Assembly: GCA_963824595.1 (NCBI GenBank)
Contig: CAWGPY010000007.1
Span: 186,001 to 250,000, forward strand
Length of the DNA: 64,000 nt
Direction: 5' to 3'
Origin: Cybelea sp963824595
GTDB lineage: Bacteria; Vulcanimicrobiota; Vulcanimicrobiia; Vulcanimicrobiales; Vulcanimicrobiaceae
Of the stretch, positions 24,728 to 33,115 are shown piece after piece; positions within the stretch are counted from its first letter, which is position 1, and each line of letters starts with the position of its first letter. The notes under the pieces are model-generated. The model ran no database searches and was not told the DNA's origin. It worked only from the letters and a program-made list of their open reading frames with translations. A program made the position numbers and the translations under genes.

Positions 24728-26611
24728 ATGGTGATCGAGCGGATCAACTCTCCCGAGGACGTCAAGCGCCTCCGGCGCGACGAGATCGACGTCCTCGCGA
24801 GCGAGATTCGCGATCTTCTCGTCCGCACGTGCGCCGTCAACGGCGGCCACTTGGCTCCCAACCTCGGCGTCGTCGAGCTCACGCTCGCGCTCCATCGCGT
24901 GCTCGACCTTCCGTCGGACAGGCTGGTGTGGGACGTCAGCCATCAGACCTACGTCCACAAGATTCTAACCGGCCGCCGCGAGCGCTTCGGCACGATCCGC
25001 AAGGGCGGCGGGCTCTCGGGCTTCGCGATGCGCAGCGAGTCGCCGTACGATCCGTTCGGTGCCGGCCACGCCAGCACGTCGGTCGCCGCCGCACTCGGCA
25101 TGGCGCAGGCGCGCGATCTGGCCGGCGGCGACGAGGCCGTCGTAGCCGTGCTCGGCGACGGGGCGTTGACGGGCGGCTTGGCCTACGAGGCCTTGAACAA
25201 CGCGGGCGCGCTGCGCAGCCAGTTCGTCGTGATCCTCAACGACAACGAGATGTCCATCGCCCCCAACGTCGGTTCCATCGCGTCGTACCTCTCGGTCTTG
25301 CGCAGCAAACCGTTTTCGAACTTCGTGCGGCGCACCGGCAGCAAGATGCTCAAGCGCCTGCCGCTGGGCAGCGCCGCAAAGCGCGCGATCGAGGGCGCCG
25401 AGATCGGCGCCATGCACTTCATCGGGCCGGCCGAGAAGACGGCCGTGATCTTCGAGGAGCTGGGCTTCCGCTACATCGGACCCATCGACGGGCACAACTA
25501 CGACGTCCTGGTAGACGCGCTGCAGACGGCGAAGGACGTCGATCGCCCCGTCCTGCTGCACGTCCGCACGGTCAAGGGCAAGGGCTACGAGCCGGCCGAG
25601 CGCGACTCGCGCACGTTCCACGGCATCGGCGCCGGCGCGTTCGAGCCGAGCAACGGCGCGAAGAAGAGCAGCGCGGGCGCCCGTCCGAAGTTCCAAGACG
25701 TCTTCGGCGACGCCATGATCGCGCTCGCCGAAAAGGATCCGCGGGTCGTCGGCATCACCGCCGCGATGCCCGACGGCACCGGGCTCGCCAAGTTCGGCAA
25801 ACGCTTTCCCGAGCGCTACTTCGACGTCGGCATCGCCGAGGCGCACGCCGTGTGCTTCGCCGCGGGGCTGGCGACGAGCGGACTGCGCCCGGTCTGCGCC
25901 ATCTACTCGACGTTCCTGCAGCGCGCGTACGACCAGATCGTCCACGACGTGGTGGTGCAGAACCTGCCGGTCGTGTTCTGCATGGACCGCGCCGGCTTCG
26001 TGGGCGACGACGGTCCGACGCACATGGGCCTCTACGACATCGCCTATCTGCGCACGCTGCCGAACTTCACGCTGATGGCGCCGCGCACCGAGGCCGAGCT
26101 GCAGCCCATGATGGAACACGCATTGACGCTCAACTCGCCGTCGGGCATCCGTTACCCGCGCGGCTCGACCAGCGGGAAGCACGACGAGCCCGTCGCGCCG
26201 ATCGTGCACGGCAAGGCCGAGGTGCTGCGGCGGGGCAGCCGCGTCGCGGTGCTGGCGTACGGGACGGTCGTGGACATCGCGCTCGACGGCTACGTCGAGG
26301 GCACGACGGTCGTCAACGCCCGCTTCGCCAAGCCGCTCGACGAGGCGCTGCTGATCGAGTTAGCGCGCAACCACACGCACTTCATCACGCTCGAGGAACA
26401 TTCGCTCGCGGGCGGATTCGGCACGGCGGTCGCGGAGTTCGCCTCCGATCGGGGACTCGGCGTGCGGGTCGAGCGCATGGGCGTGCCCAACGTGCTCGTG
26501 CAGCACGATTCGCAGGACAAGCAGCGCGCGCTGTTCGGTCTGAACGGCGAGGCGCTCGCCGCCCGGATCCGCCGGATCCTCGGCGACGTCGAGGTGCCGG
26601 CCAAGGCCTAG
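24728..26611 (+). CDS. dxs: 1-deoxy-D-xylulose-5-phosphate synthase
   Basis: 627 residues, full length. Joins pyruvate and glyceraldehyde-3-phosphate, the first step of the MEP isoprenoid pathway. TPP motif GDGALTGGLAYEALNNAG, early WDVSHQTYVHKILTGRR, the second-domain FDVGIAEAHAVCFAAGLA, and DRAGFVGDDGPTHMG with its catalytic His. ATG 24728 is preferred over GTG 24710 because a TATAAC box sits seven bases before it. Together with hpnA/hpnG it forms a second isoprenoid/hopanoid locus. Confidence 0.95.
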   Translation: MVIERINSPEDVKRLRRDEIDVLASEIRDLLVRTCAVNGGHLAPNLGVVELTLALHRVLDLPSDRLVWDVSHQTYVHKILTGRRERFGTIRKGGGLSGFAMRSESPYDPFGAGHASTSVAAALGMAQARDLAGGDEAVVAVLGDGALTGGLAYEALNNAGALRSQFVVILNDNEMSIAPNVGSIASYLSVLRSKPFSNFVRRTGSKMLKRLPLGSAAKRAIEGAEIGAMHFIGPAEKTAVIFEELGFRYIGPIDGHNYDVLVDALQTAKDVDRPVLLHVRTVKGKGYEPAERDSRTFHGIGAGAFEPSNGAKKSSAGARPKFQDVFGDAMIALAEKDPRVVGITAAMPDGTGLAKFGKRFPERYFDVGIAEAHAVCFAAGLATSGLRPVCAIYSTFLQRAYDQIVHDVVVQNLPVVFCMDRAGFVGDDGPTHMGLYDIAYLRTLPNFTLMAPRTEAELQPMMEHALTLNSPSGIRYPRGSTSGKHDEPVAPIVHGKAEVLRRGSRVAVLAYGTVVDIALDGYVEGTTVVNARFAKPLDEALLIELARNHTHFITLEEHSLAGGFGTAVAEFASDRGLGVRVERMGVPNVLVQHDSQDKQRALFGLNGEALAARIRRILGDVEVPAKA

Positions 26612-26762
26612 TAGGGCTTGCCCTGCGGCGCCGCCGGGCCCACCGCGACGCCGGCGTGCCGCCGCCGGGAACGGTCAGCGACTGCCGCGGCTTCTAGCGC
26701 GGCGCGGCCCGCCCGGACCTCCGACAAAATCCACAGGGGCGCCCGCCGCTAAGAAGGTTTCC
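26612..26762. other. Intergenic region downstream of dxs
   Basis: About 150 bases of GC-rich sequence before the rpoB promoter. No convincing gene or terminator is seen. A short minus-strand open frame ends at 26608 but has no good start. Confidence 0.4.
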
Positions 26763-26792
26763 TTGACGCTCGTGACGACGGGGTGGTAAACT
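26763..26792 (+). promoter_or_regulatory. Sigma-70-type promoter of rpoB
   Basis: TTGACG at 26763-26768, an 18-base spacer and TAAACT at 26787-26792. The transcript would carry a leader of about 150 bases before the rpoB ATG. Confidence 0.75.
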
Positions 26793-26864
26793 CATCACCT
26801 ATGCCCCGGGGCGCATGAAAGCCGCCGCAATGAAAGGGCGAGACACCTCCGCGTTAAGGAGCCC

Positions 26865-26918
26865 GTGTTTCGTCTTTTTGGTGTGCCCAAAAACCGCGAT
26901 TTCCCGCGCAATTATTAA
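26865..26918 (+). CDS. Putative leader peptide upstream of rpoB
   Basis: A 17-codon frame, GTG to TAA, reading MFRLFGVPKNRDFPRNY. It is preceded four bases upstream by AAGGAG, the best ribosome site in the leader. The frame contains the hairpin TTTTTGG / CCAAAAA (26875-26881 and 26887-26893). It ends 31 bases before rpoB. Translation could control structure in the leader and so rpoB expression. This is inference from position only; no known leader family was recognised. Confidence 0.35.
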   Translation: MFRLFGVPKNRDFPRNY

Positions 26919-26949
26919 ACGAAGTTTAACCAGCTAAGAAAGAGAGTTA

Positions 26950-29900
26950 ATGGCGAAGACGACGGCTCCGAAGTCCGCACCGAAGAGCTCCTCGGAACCT
27001 GTCCGCAGCGCGTCCAAGGAATCCCCTCGAGGCCCGAAATCGCGGTCGAAGCGACCGAGCGCTAGGATCGACGGCAACGGCGCCTCGACGGTTATGCCCT
27101 CGACGTTCCCCATGCCGACGGGGGCGTTTACCGTCGAGCAGCAGCCCGAGCCCGGACCGAAGCGCGACCGCTACTCGTTTGGGAAGATTCCGCACGTCCT
27201 GGAAGTGCCCAACCTGATCGAGCTGCAGAAGGCCAGCTTCGACTGGTTCAAGACCGAAGGGCTGGCCGAGGCGTTCGCGTCCATCTCCCCCATCAAAGAC
27301 TTTACCGGCAACCTCATCCTGGAGTTCGGCGAGCATTCGCTCGGCGAGCCCAAGTATTCAATTGAGGAGTGCCGCGAGCGCGACATGACCTACAGCGCGC
27401 CGCTGCGCGTGCGCGTCCGCCTCATCACGGCCGAGTCCGGCGAAATCAAGGGCATCCCCGACCAGGAGATCTTCATGGGCGACTTCCCGCTCATGACCGA
27501 CAAGGGAACCTTCATGATCAACGGCGCCGAGCGCGTGATCGTGAGCCAGCTCGTCCGCTCGCCGGGCGTGTACTACAGCCAAGACGTGGATACGAACGCT
27601 CGGCCGACGTTCAACGCGACCATCATCCCGAACCGCGGCGCGTGGATCGAGTTCGAGACCGACAACGGCACCAAGAACGACGACACCGAGGGCACGATCG
27701 GCGTCCGCATCGACAAGAACCGCAAGATTTACGTGTCCACGTTCATCCGCGCGCTCTCGCGCCCGGATCTCGGCCTCGACTGGGAGAGCGACGAGGCGAT
27801 CCTGCGTCTGTTCGACGAGAGCCCGCTGATCCGCAACTCGATCGAGAAAGACAAGGACATCAAGACGCGCGAGGACGCGCTGAAGGAGATCTACAAGAAG
27901 CTGCGCCCCGGCGAGCCCGAAAACGCGGAGAACGCGGAGAAGCTCCTCGAGTCGCTGTTCTTTGACGAGAAGCGCTACGATCTCGCCGGCGTCGGACGCT
28001 ACAAGCTCAACGGCAAGTTCCACTACCGCATCGAGAACCGCGACGCCGACGCGCGCCTGGACCGGCCGTACCTGGTGATTGACGAGTACGCCGACGCGGG
28101 CCTCGAGATGCCGCCGATCACGGGCAAGTGCCTGACGCGCGCCGACATGGTGGCGGTGATCCGCCGCCTGATCAAAGTCGCGACCGGCGTCGTGCCCAAG
28201 GACGACATCGACCACCTCGGCAACCGGCGCGTCCGTTCCGTCGGCGAGCTGCTGCAGAACCAGTTCCGCGTCGGCTTGCTGCGCCTAGAGCGCGTGGTGC
28301 GCGAGCGCATGACCGTGCAAGACATCGAGACGGTCACGCCGCAGGCGCTGATCAATATCCGTCCGGTGGTCGCGGCGATCAAGGAGTTCTTCGGATCGTC
28401 GCAGCTGTCGCAGTTCATGGACCAGACGAACTCGCTCGCGGAACTGACCCACAAGCGCCGACTGTCGGCGCTCGGCCCGGGCGGCCTCTCGCGCGAGCGC
28501 GCCGGCTTCGAAGTGCGCGACGTCCACCACTCGCACTATGGCCGGATCTGTCCGATCGAGACGCCGGAAGGCCCGAACATCGGGCTGATCGGCTCGCTCG
28601 CGACCTATGGGCGCGTCAATAAGTTCGGCTTCATCGAGACGCCGTACCGCGTGGTCCGCGAGGGCATCGTCGGCGACGAGATCGTCTATCTCACCGCCGA
28701 TCGCGAAGACGAGTACATCATCGCCCAGGCCAACACGCCGGTGGATCCGGATTCGGGCCGCATCACGTCGGAGTCGGTGGTGTCGCGCTACGCCGAGGAG
28801 TACATCGAAGAGCCCGCCTCGCGCGTGCAGCTGATGGACGTCTCGCCGAAGCAGATCGTCTCGGTGGCGACGGCGCTGATCCCGTTTCTCGAACACGACG
28901 ACGCGAACCGGGCCCTCATGGGCGCGAACATGCAGCGCCAGGCCGTTCCGCTGCTGCAGCCGTCGGCTCCGATCGTCGGCACCGGCATGGAGTATCGCGC
29001 CGCGAAGGACTCGGGCAGCCTGGTGGTCGCCGACGATGCCGGAACCGTGACGTCGGTTGACGCCAAGGGCGTCACCGTGCGCGACGGCCAGGGCATCGAG
29101 AAAACCTACGACCTGCTGAAGTTCGTGCGCAGCAACGCCGGCACGTGCATCAACCAGCGGCCGATCGTCGCCGTGGGCGACGAAGTGGTCGCGGGTCAGG
29201 TGATGGTAGACGGACCGTCGTCGGATCAGGGCGAGCTCGCGCTGGGTCAGAACGTGCTCGTGGCGTTCATGCCGTGGGAAGGCTACAACTACGAAGACGC
29301 CATCCTCATCAGCGAGCGCATGGTCAAGGAAGATCGCTTCACCTCGATCCACATCGAGGAGTACGAGTGCGAGGCCCGCGACACGAAGCTCGGGCCCGAA
29401 GAGATCACGCGCGACATTCCCAACGTCGGCGAAGACGCGCTCAAGGATCTCGACGAGCGCGGCATCATCCGCATCGGCGCCGAGGTGCGTCCGGAAGACA
29501 TCCTGGTCGGCAAAGTGACGCCCAAGGGCGAGACCGAGCTGACGGCCGAGGAGCGGCTGCTGCGCGCGATCTTCGGCGAGAAGTCGCGCGAGGTTCGCGA
29601 CACCAGCCTGAAAGTGCCGCACGGCGAGAAGGGCAAGATCATTGACGTCAAGGTGTTCTCGCGCGAGAACGGCGACGAGCTCTCGCCCGGCGTCAATCAC
29701 CTCGTGCGCGTCTACGTCGCACAGAAGCGTAAGATTCTGCAAGGCGACAAGATGGCCGGACGCCACGGCAACAAGGGCGTCATCGCCAAGGTGCTGCCCG
29801 AGGAGGACATGCCGTATCTGGAAGACGGGTCGCCGGTGGACATCGTGCTCAATCCGCTCGGCGTGCCGTCGCGCATGAATCTGGGACAGATCATGGAGAC

Positions 29901-30867
29901 GCACCTCGGGTGGGCGGCGCGCATGCTGGGCATGAGCGTCGCGACGCCGGTGTTCGACGGCGCGCACGCCGAGGACATTGCGGAGTGGCTGCAGGATGCC
30001 GGCCTTCCCGCCGACGGGAAGACGTGGCTCCGCGACGGCCGCACCGGCGAGCGTTTCTCGCGGCCGATCACGGTCGGCCTCATCTACATGCTCAAGCTGG
30101 CGCATCTCGTGGACGACAAGATCCACGCGCGTTCGACGGGTCCGTACTCGATGATCACGCAGCAGCCGCTCGGCGGTAAGGCGCAGTTCGGCGGACAGCG
30201 GTTCGGCGAGATGGAGGTGTGGGCGCTCGAGGCCTACGGCGCGGCGTACACGCTCCAAGAGCTGCTCACCGTGAAGTCCGACGACGTGGTCGGGCGCGTC
30301 AAGACGTACGAGGCGATCGTCAAGGGCGAGAACGTGATGGAGCCCGGGGTTCCCGAATCGTTCAAGGTGCTCATCAAGGAGCTCCAGTCGCTCGCGCTCG
30401 ACGTCAAGGTGCTCACGGAGAACCGCGAAGAGGTTGACATCAAGACGCCGGAAGACGAGATGGCCGAGTCGGAACGCCGCGAGTACGGCTTACTGATGGG
30501 CGACGAACAGCCGTCGCTCAGCCAGACCGTCGTCGCGACGCGGGAAGCCGTGGCCGAGGCCCCCGAGGCCGAACCCGAGGTCGAGGAGCCCGAGGAGGAA
30601 GAGGAAGAGATCGACGACAGCAAACCGCTCGACGCGACTGCGCCGATTGCCGCTCCCGTCGCGCCGCCCCGCGCCGCCGAGATCGAACCCGAGGAGATCT
30701 TCGAAGAGGAAGAGACTCCGGACGAGGAGATCGAGGGACCGCAGGGCTACGAACTCGAGGAAGAGGACGAAGAGCCTACCTACGAGGAGGACAAGCCCTC
30801 GTACGAAGGCGACGAAGAAGAGGCGCCGTTCAGCGAGAACGGCGGCAACACCGAGGAAGAGTACTAA
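26950..30867 (+). CDS. rpoB: RNA polymerase beta subunit
   Basis: 1305 residues. Core motifs are intact: the rifampicin region FFGSSQLSQFMDQTNSLAEL followed by THKRRLSALGPGG (wild-type at the usual resistance positions D516, H526 and S531, E. coli numbering), GRICPIETPEGPNIGLI, GDKMAGRHGNKG and the C-terminal GGKAQFGGQRFGEMEVWALE. There is a Lys/Ser/Pro-rich N-terminal extension of about 70 residues and a very acidic C-terminal tail of about 120 residues rich in Glu. Start ATG 26950 follows a GAGAG stretch. No rplJ/rplL lies upstream and no rpoC downstream: dxs precedes it and a terminator follows. It makes RNA with the other core subunits. Confidence 0.97.
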   Translation: MAKTTAPKSAPKSSSEPVRSASKESPRGPKSRSKRPSARIDGNGASTVMPSTFPMPTGAFTVEQQPEPGPKRDRYSFGKIPHVLEVPNLIELQKASFDWFKTEGLAEAFASISPIKDFTGNLILEFGEHSLGEPKYSIEECRERDMTYSAPLRVRVRLITAESGEIKGIPDQEIFMGDFPLMTDKGTFMINGAERVIVSQLVRSPGVYYSQDVDTNARPTFNATIIPNRGAWIEFETDNGTKNDDTEGTIGVRIDKNRKIYVSTFIRALSRPDLGLDWESDEAILRLFDESPLIRNSIEKDKDIKTREDALKEIYKKLRPGEPENAENAEKLLESLFFDEKRYDLAGVGRYKLNGKFHYRIENRDADARLDRPYLVIDEYADAGLEMPPITGKCLTRADMVAVIRRLIKVATGVVPKDDIDHLGNRRVRSVGELLQNQFRVGLLRLERVVRERMTVQDIETVTPQALINIRPVVAAIKEFFGSSQLSQFMDQTNSLAELTHKRRLSALGPGGLSRERAGFEVRDVHHSHYGRICPIETPEGPNIGLIGSLATYGRVNKFGFIETPYRVVREGIVGDEIVYLTADREDEYIIAQANTPVDPDSGRITSESVVSRYAEEYIEEPASRVQLMDVSPKQIVSVATALIPFLEHDDANRALMGANMQRQAVPLLQPSAPIVGTGMEYRAAKDSGSLVVADDAGTVTSVDAKGVTVRDGQGIEKTYDLLKFVRSNAGTCINQRPIVAVGDEVVAGQVMVDGPSSDQGELALGQNVLVAFMPWEGYNYEDAILISERMVKEDRFTSIHIEEYECEARDTKLGPEEITRDIPNVGEDALKDLDERGIIRIGAEVRPEDILVGKVTPKGETELTAEERLLRAIFGEKSREVRDTSLKVPHGEKGKIIDVKVFSRENGDELSPGVNHLVRVYVAQKRKILQGDKMAGRHGNKGVIAKVLPEEDMPYLEDGSPVDIVLNPLGVPSRMNLGQIMETHLGWAARMLGMSVATPVFDGAHAEDIAEWLQDAGLPADGKTWLRDGRTGERFSRPITVGLIYMLKLAHLVDDKIHARSTGPYSMITQQPLGGKAQFGGQRFGEMEVWALEAYGAAYTLQELLTVKSDDVVGRVKTYEAIVKGENVMEPGVPESFKVLIKELQSLALDVKVLTENREEVDIKTPEDEMAESERREYGLLMGDEQPSLSQTVVATREAVAEAPEAEPEVEEPEEEEEEIDDSKPLDATAPIAAPVAPPRAAEIEPEEIFEEEETPDEEIEGPQGYELEEEDEEPTYEEDKPSYEGDEEEAPFSENGGNTEEEY

Positions 30868-30892
30868 CGCCGGCTCAAACGACGGTCGAAAC

Positions 30893-30926
30893 GAAGAGGC
30901 CCCGCGATGCGGGGCCTCTTCTCTTT
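30893..30926 (+). terminator. Rho-independent terminator after rpoB
   Basis: A perfect 13-bp stem (GAAGAGGCCCCGC with GCGGGGCCTCTTC) around a GAT loop, followed by TCTTT. It confirms that rpoB ends its transcript without rpoC. Confidence 0.92.
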
Positions 30927-30950
30927 GTCACCGTGAGTCGCGTCGAATGG
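30927..30950 (+). repeat. Degenerate copy of the palindromic element
   Basis: GTCACCGTGAG-TCGCG-TCGAATGG keeps both ends of the element with almost no centre. It lies just after the rpoB terminator and next to the stop of the secreted lipocalin-like gene. Confidence 0.35.
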
Positions 30951-31505
30951 CTAGTGCTTCGTGCAGGTTCCCGTCACGGCCACGTGACGACCCGACTTCG
31001 CCTCGGTGAACGACGAGCTGGTGGTGAGCTTGGTGGCGCTGACCTTGGTGTTGGTGGTGTCGGTCTGCGCCGAGATGTCCGGACCGGGGGCGAACCCGGC
31101 GTCGTGCCAGACCATCTTGTTGCCCTGCCAGCCGCTCGAGAACGAGAGACCGTAGGCTCCGCCGTCGCCGTAGGCCACGTCAACCCAGCGCTTGGAGTCG
31201 GAGTCATAGGTGATCTTGTCCCACGTCGTGAGCTTGCGAGAGATCCACGACGTCATGGCGGTGGTTGACGTTTGGTTGAGCCAGTAGCCGGTGGGATCCA
31301 TCGAATACGTGACGGTCGTCACGTAGGCGGCGGGACGCCGGGCGCTCTTGGTGCTGCAGGTCCAGGTGCCCACCAGGAACTCCATGGACGAGAAGTTCGG
31401 CTTCGAAGGAGCCGGGATCGGAGTGCTCTCGACCTGAGCGCGAGCGTAGGCCGGGGCCGCTGCCGCAAGCAATGCTGCGGCGGCGAGAACGCGATACACG
31501 CGCAT
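30951..31505 (-). CDS. Secreted lipocalin-like (DUF1579-type) protein
   Basis: 184 residues with a cleavable signal peptide ending near AYARAQ. The mature part begins FSSMEFLVGTWTC and continues as alternating beta strands (SMDPTGYWLNQTS, WDKITYDSDSKRWVDVAY), the pattern of lipocalin/nitrobindin-like barrels such as DUF1579. Two Cys (GTWTC and GTCTKH at the end) may form a disulfide closing the barrel. Ligand unknown. An AGGAGG five to six bases before the ATG is one of the best ribosome sites in the window. Confidence 0.7.
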   Translation of the reverse strand: MRVYRVLAAAALLAAAAPAYARAQVESTPIPAPSKPNFSSMEFLVGTWTCSTKSARRPAAYVTTVTYSMDPTGYWLNQTSTTAMTSWISRKLTTWDKITYDSDSKRWVDVAYGDGGAYGLSFSSGWQGNKMVWHDAGFAPGPDISAQTDTTNTKVSATKLTTSSSFTEAKSGRHVAVTGTCTKH

Positions 31506-31707
31506 GAATACCTCCTAAAATAAAGAAAAAGGCAGCAGTCTATAATCGCTTTTGGCCGGCGTGCTCGCGCCCGCCTGCCAGCCCTCCCAGCCGGCCGAGC
31601 GGGGGCCCGCAGGTATCGGCGGTCCGGCGGGGTATCATAGCGGGGCGGCGGTCGTTGTCGTTAGCGACCGGCGTGGTATTTCGCTTGCTGTTGTTTTAGG
31701 AGTCACG

Positions 31708-32115
31708 ATGTTGTCGAAGATTGCCACGGCTCTTGCCGTGGCGCTCTTGGCGCTTACCGCGGCATGCGCGGCGCCGGGGGCGGCCCCGCCATTGGCGGGG
31801 ACGTCCGTATCCCAGGGCGTGGACGCCGGTTTCACCAGAGTTTTGCACGTCGAACCGTTTGAGATCGTCTACAGCCGTCGCAAGAAAGGCCCCGCGCAGC
31901 CCGTACGCGTGTGGCAGAAGGGCTTCAACGGCATCTACGTCGTGAACAATTACTGCGCGGGGGTCACCGTGTCGCTGCAAAAGTATACCGACCACAACGC
32001 GTCCATCTGGAACGTTCGGGCCAAGACGGCGCGGCCGCAGGATTGCTTCGTGACGTTCGTCGGCAGCGGCGGCCCAAGGGGGACGAATTCCCTGCACATA
32101 AAGATGCTCCGATAG
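31708..32115 (+). CDS. Small lipoprotein, unknown function
   Basis: 135 residues. A lipoprotein signal ends in LLALTAAC. Two further Cys (NNYCAGV and PQDCFVTF) probably pair. ATG 31708 has AGGAG about six bases upstream, so the longer upstream frame is not used. A TATAAT at 31541-31546 lies in the 200-base divergent gap, but no matching -35 is clear. No family is recognised. Confidence 0.65.
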   Translation: MLSKIATALAVALLALTAACAAPGAAPPLAGTSVSQGVDAGFTRVLHVEPFEIVYSRRKKGPAQPVRVWQKGFNGIYVVNNYCAGVTVSLQKYTDHNASIWNVRAKTARPQDCFVTFVGSGGPRGTNSLHIKMLR

Positions 32116-32140
32116 TCGCTTTTCGCGTTACGGGGGGTCT

Positions 32141-33031
32141 ATGAGCACGCTTGCGAAGGTCGGAGTCGTCGGTACGGGACGAATGGGCGCGAACATCGCA
32201 AAGCGCCTGCACGACGAAGGCTACCCGATCGCCGCGCTCTACGACCTCAACCGGGAGTCGGCGGCGGCCACCGCGGCCGAGACCGGCGGCGAAGTGGCGG
32301 CGTCGCCCGCTCGCGTCGCCGAGCTGTCCGACGTGGTGCTCACGGTCGTGACCGACGATGCGGCGATGCGCGAGATCTTCGGCGACGGTCCGGGCTCGCT
32401 GCTCGCGAATGCCCGGGGGAAGATATTCATCAACTGCGCGACGCTGTCGCCGCAGGTCCACGTCGAGGTGGAGAAGGCCGCCGAGCAGCACGGCGCGCAC
32501 ACGCTCGAAGCGTGCATGGCCAGCTCGATACCGCAGGCCCGCAACGGCACCCTGTATCTGATGGTGGCCGGTAAGCGCGACGTCTTCGAGCGCGTGAAGC
32601 CGATGCTCGAGAAGATGAGCGCATCGCTGAAGTACATCGGCGAAGCCGGGACGGCCGCTCAGGTCAAAGCGCTGGTGAACATGGTGATGAACATCAACAC
32701 CGCGGGCCTCGCCGAGGGGCTGGGCCTGGGCGATGCGCTGGGCCTCGATCTCAACACGCTCCGCGAAGTGTTCTCGCAGACCGGCGCGAACTCGCGGGTG
32801 CTCGAGACCGACGGCGCCGACATGCAGAACCGCGATCACGACGTCTATTTTTCCGCGGCGCACGCCGCGAAGGATTCGGGCATCGCGCTGGAGCTCGCGA
32901 AGCAGAACGGCCTGAACCTGCCGCTGGCACGGGCGACCTTCGAGCAGTACGAAAAAATGAAGGCCCTCGGGCTCGGCGAGCTCGACAAGTCCGGTGTGTC
33001 CGAACTGACGTTCAAATCCCGGCACGGCTAA
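32141..33031 (+). CDS. 3-hydroxyisobutyrate dehydrogenase-like NAD(P) oxidoreductase
   Basis: 296 residues. N-terminal Rossmann motif VGVVGTGRMGANIAKRL, the substrate-binding segment CMASSIPQARNGTLYLMVAG, and the catalytic-lysine region AGTAAQVKALVNMVMNIN (GxxGxGxxxKxxxN type). These define the beta-hydroxyacid dehydrogenase family. It would oxidise a beta-hydroxy acid or reduce a semialdehyde; the substrate cannot be told. GGGGGT precedes the ATG. A long hairpin follows the gene. Confidence 0.87.
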   Translation: MSTLAKVGVVGTGRMGANIAKRLHDEGYPIAALYDLNRESAAATAAETGGEVAASPARVAELSDVVLTVVTDDAAMREIFGDGPGSLLANARGKIFINCATLSPQVHVEVEKAAEQHGAHTLEACMASSIPQARNGTLYLMVAGKRDVFERVKPMLEKMSASLKYIGEAGTAAQVKALVNMVMNINTAGLAEGLGLGDALGLDLNTLREVFSQTGANSRVLETDGADMQNRDHDVYFSAAHAAKDSGIALELAKQNGLNLPLARATFEQYEKMKALGLGELDKSGVSELTFKSRHG

Positions 33032-33035
33032 GATG

Positions 33036-33087
33036 CGAGAGGTCCCGAGCCACGACGCTTTCTTAGCGTCGCGACTCGGGACTCTCG
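33036..33087. terminator. Long imperfect hairpin between convergent genes
   Basis: CGAGAG-TCCCGAG-CGACGCT pairs with AGCGTCG-CTCGGGA-CTCTCG, interrupted by small mismatches, around a TTCTT loop. It separates the dehydrogenase from the convergent GloVer protein and probably terminates both. Confidence 0.7.
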
Positions 33088-33115
33088 TACGAAACGTCGG
33101 ATCGGTCGGGAGCGA

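Noticed and set aside
24965..26209. 414-codon frame antisense to dxs
   Set aside because: Shadow of dxs with no recognisable domain.
26608..26752. Minus-strand frame ending GKPY after dxs
   Set aside because: No usable start codon after the preceding stop and no recognisable content.
28285..30258. 657-codon open frame antisense to rpoB
   Set aside because: Shadow of rpoB: high-GC codon bias opens the antisense frame; it has Arg/His-rich composition and no domain.
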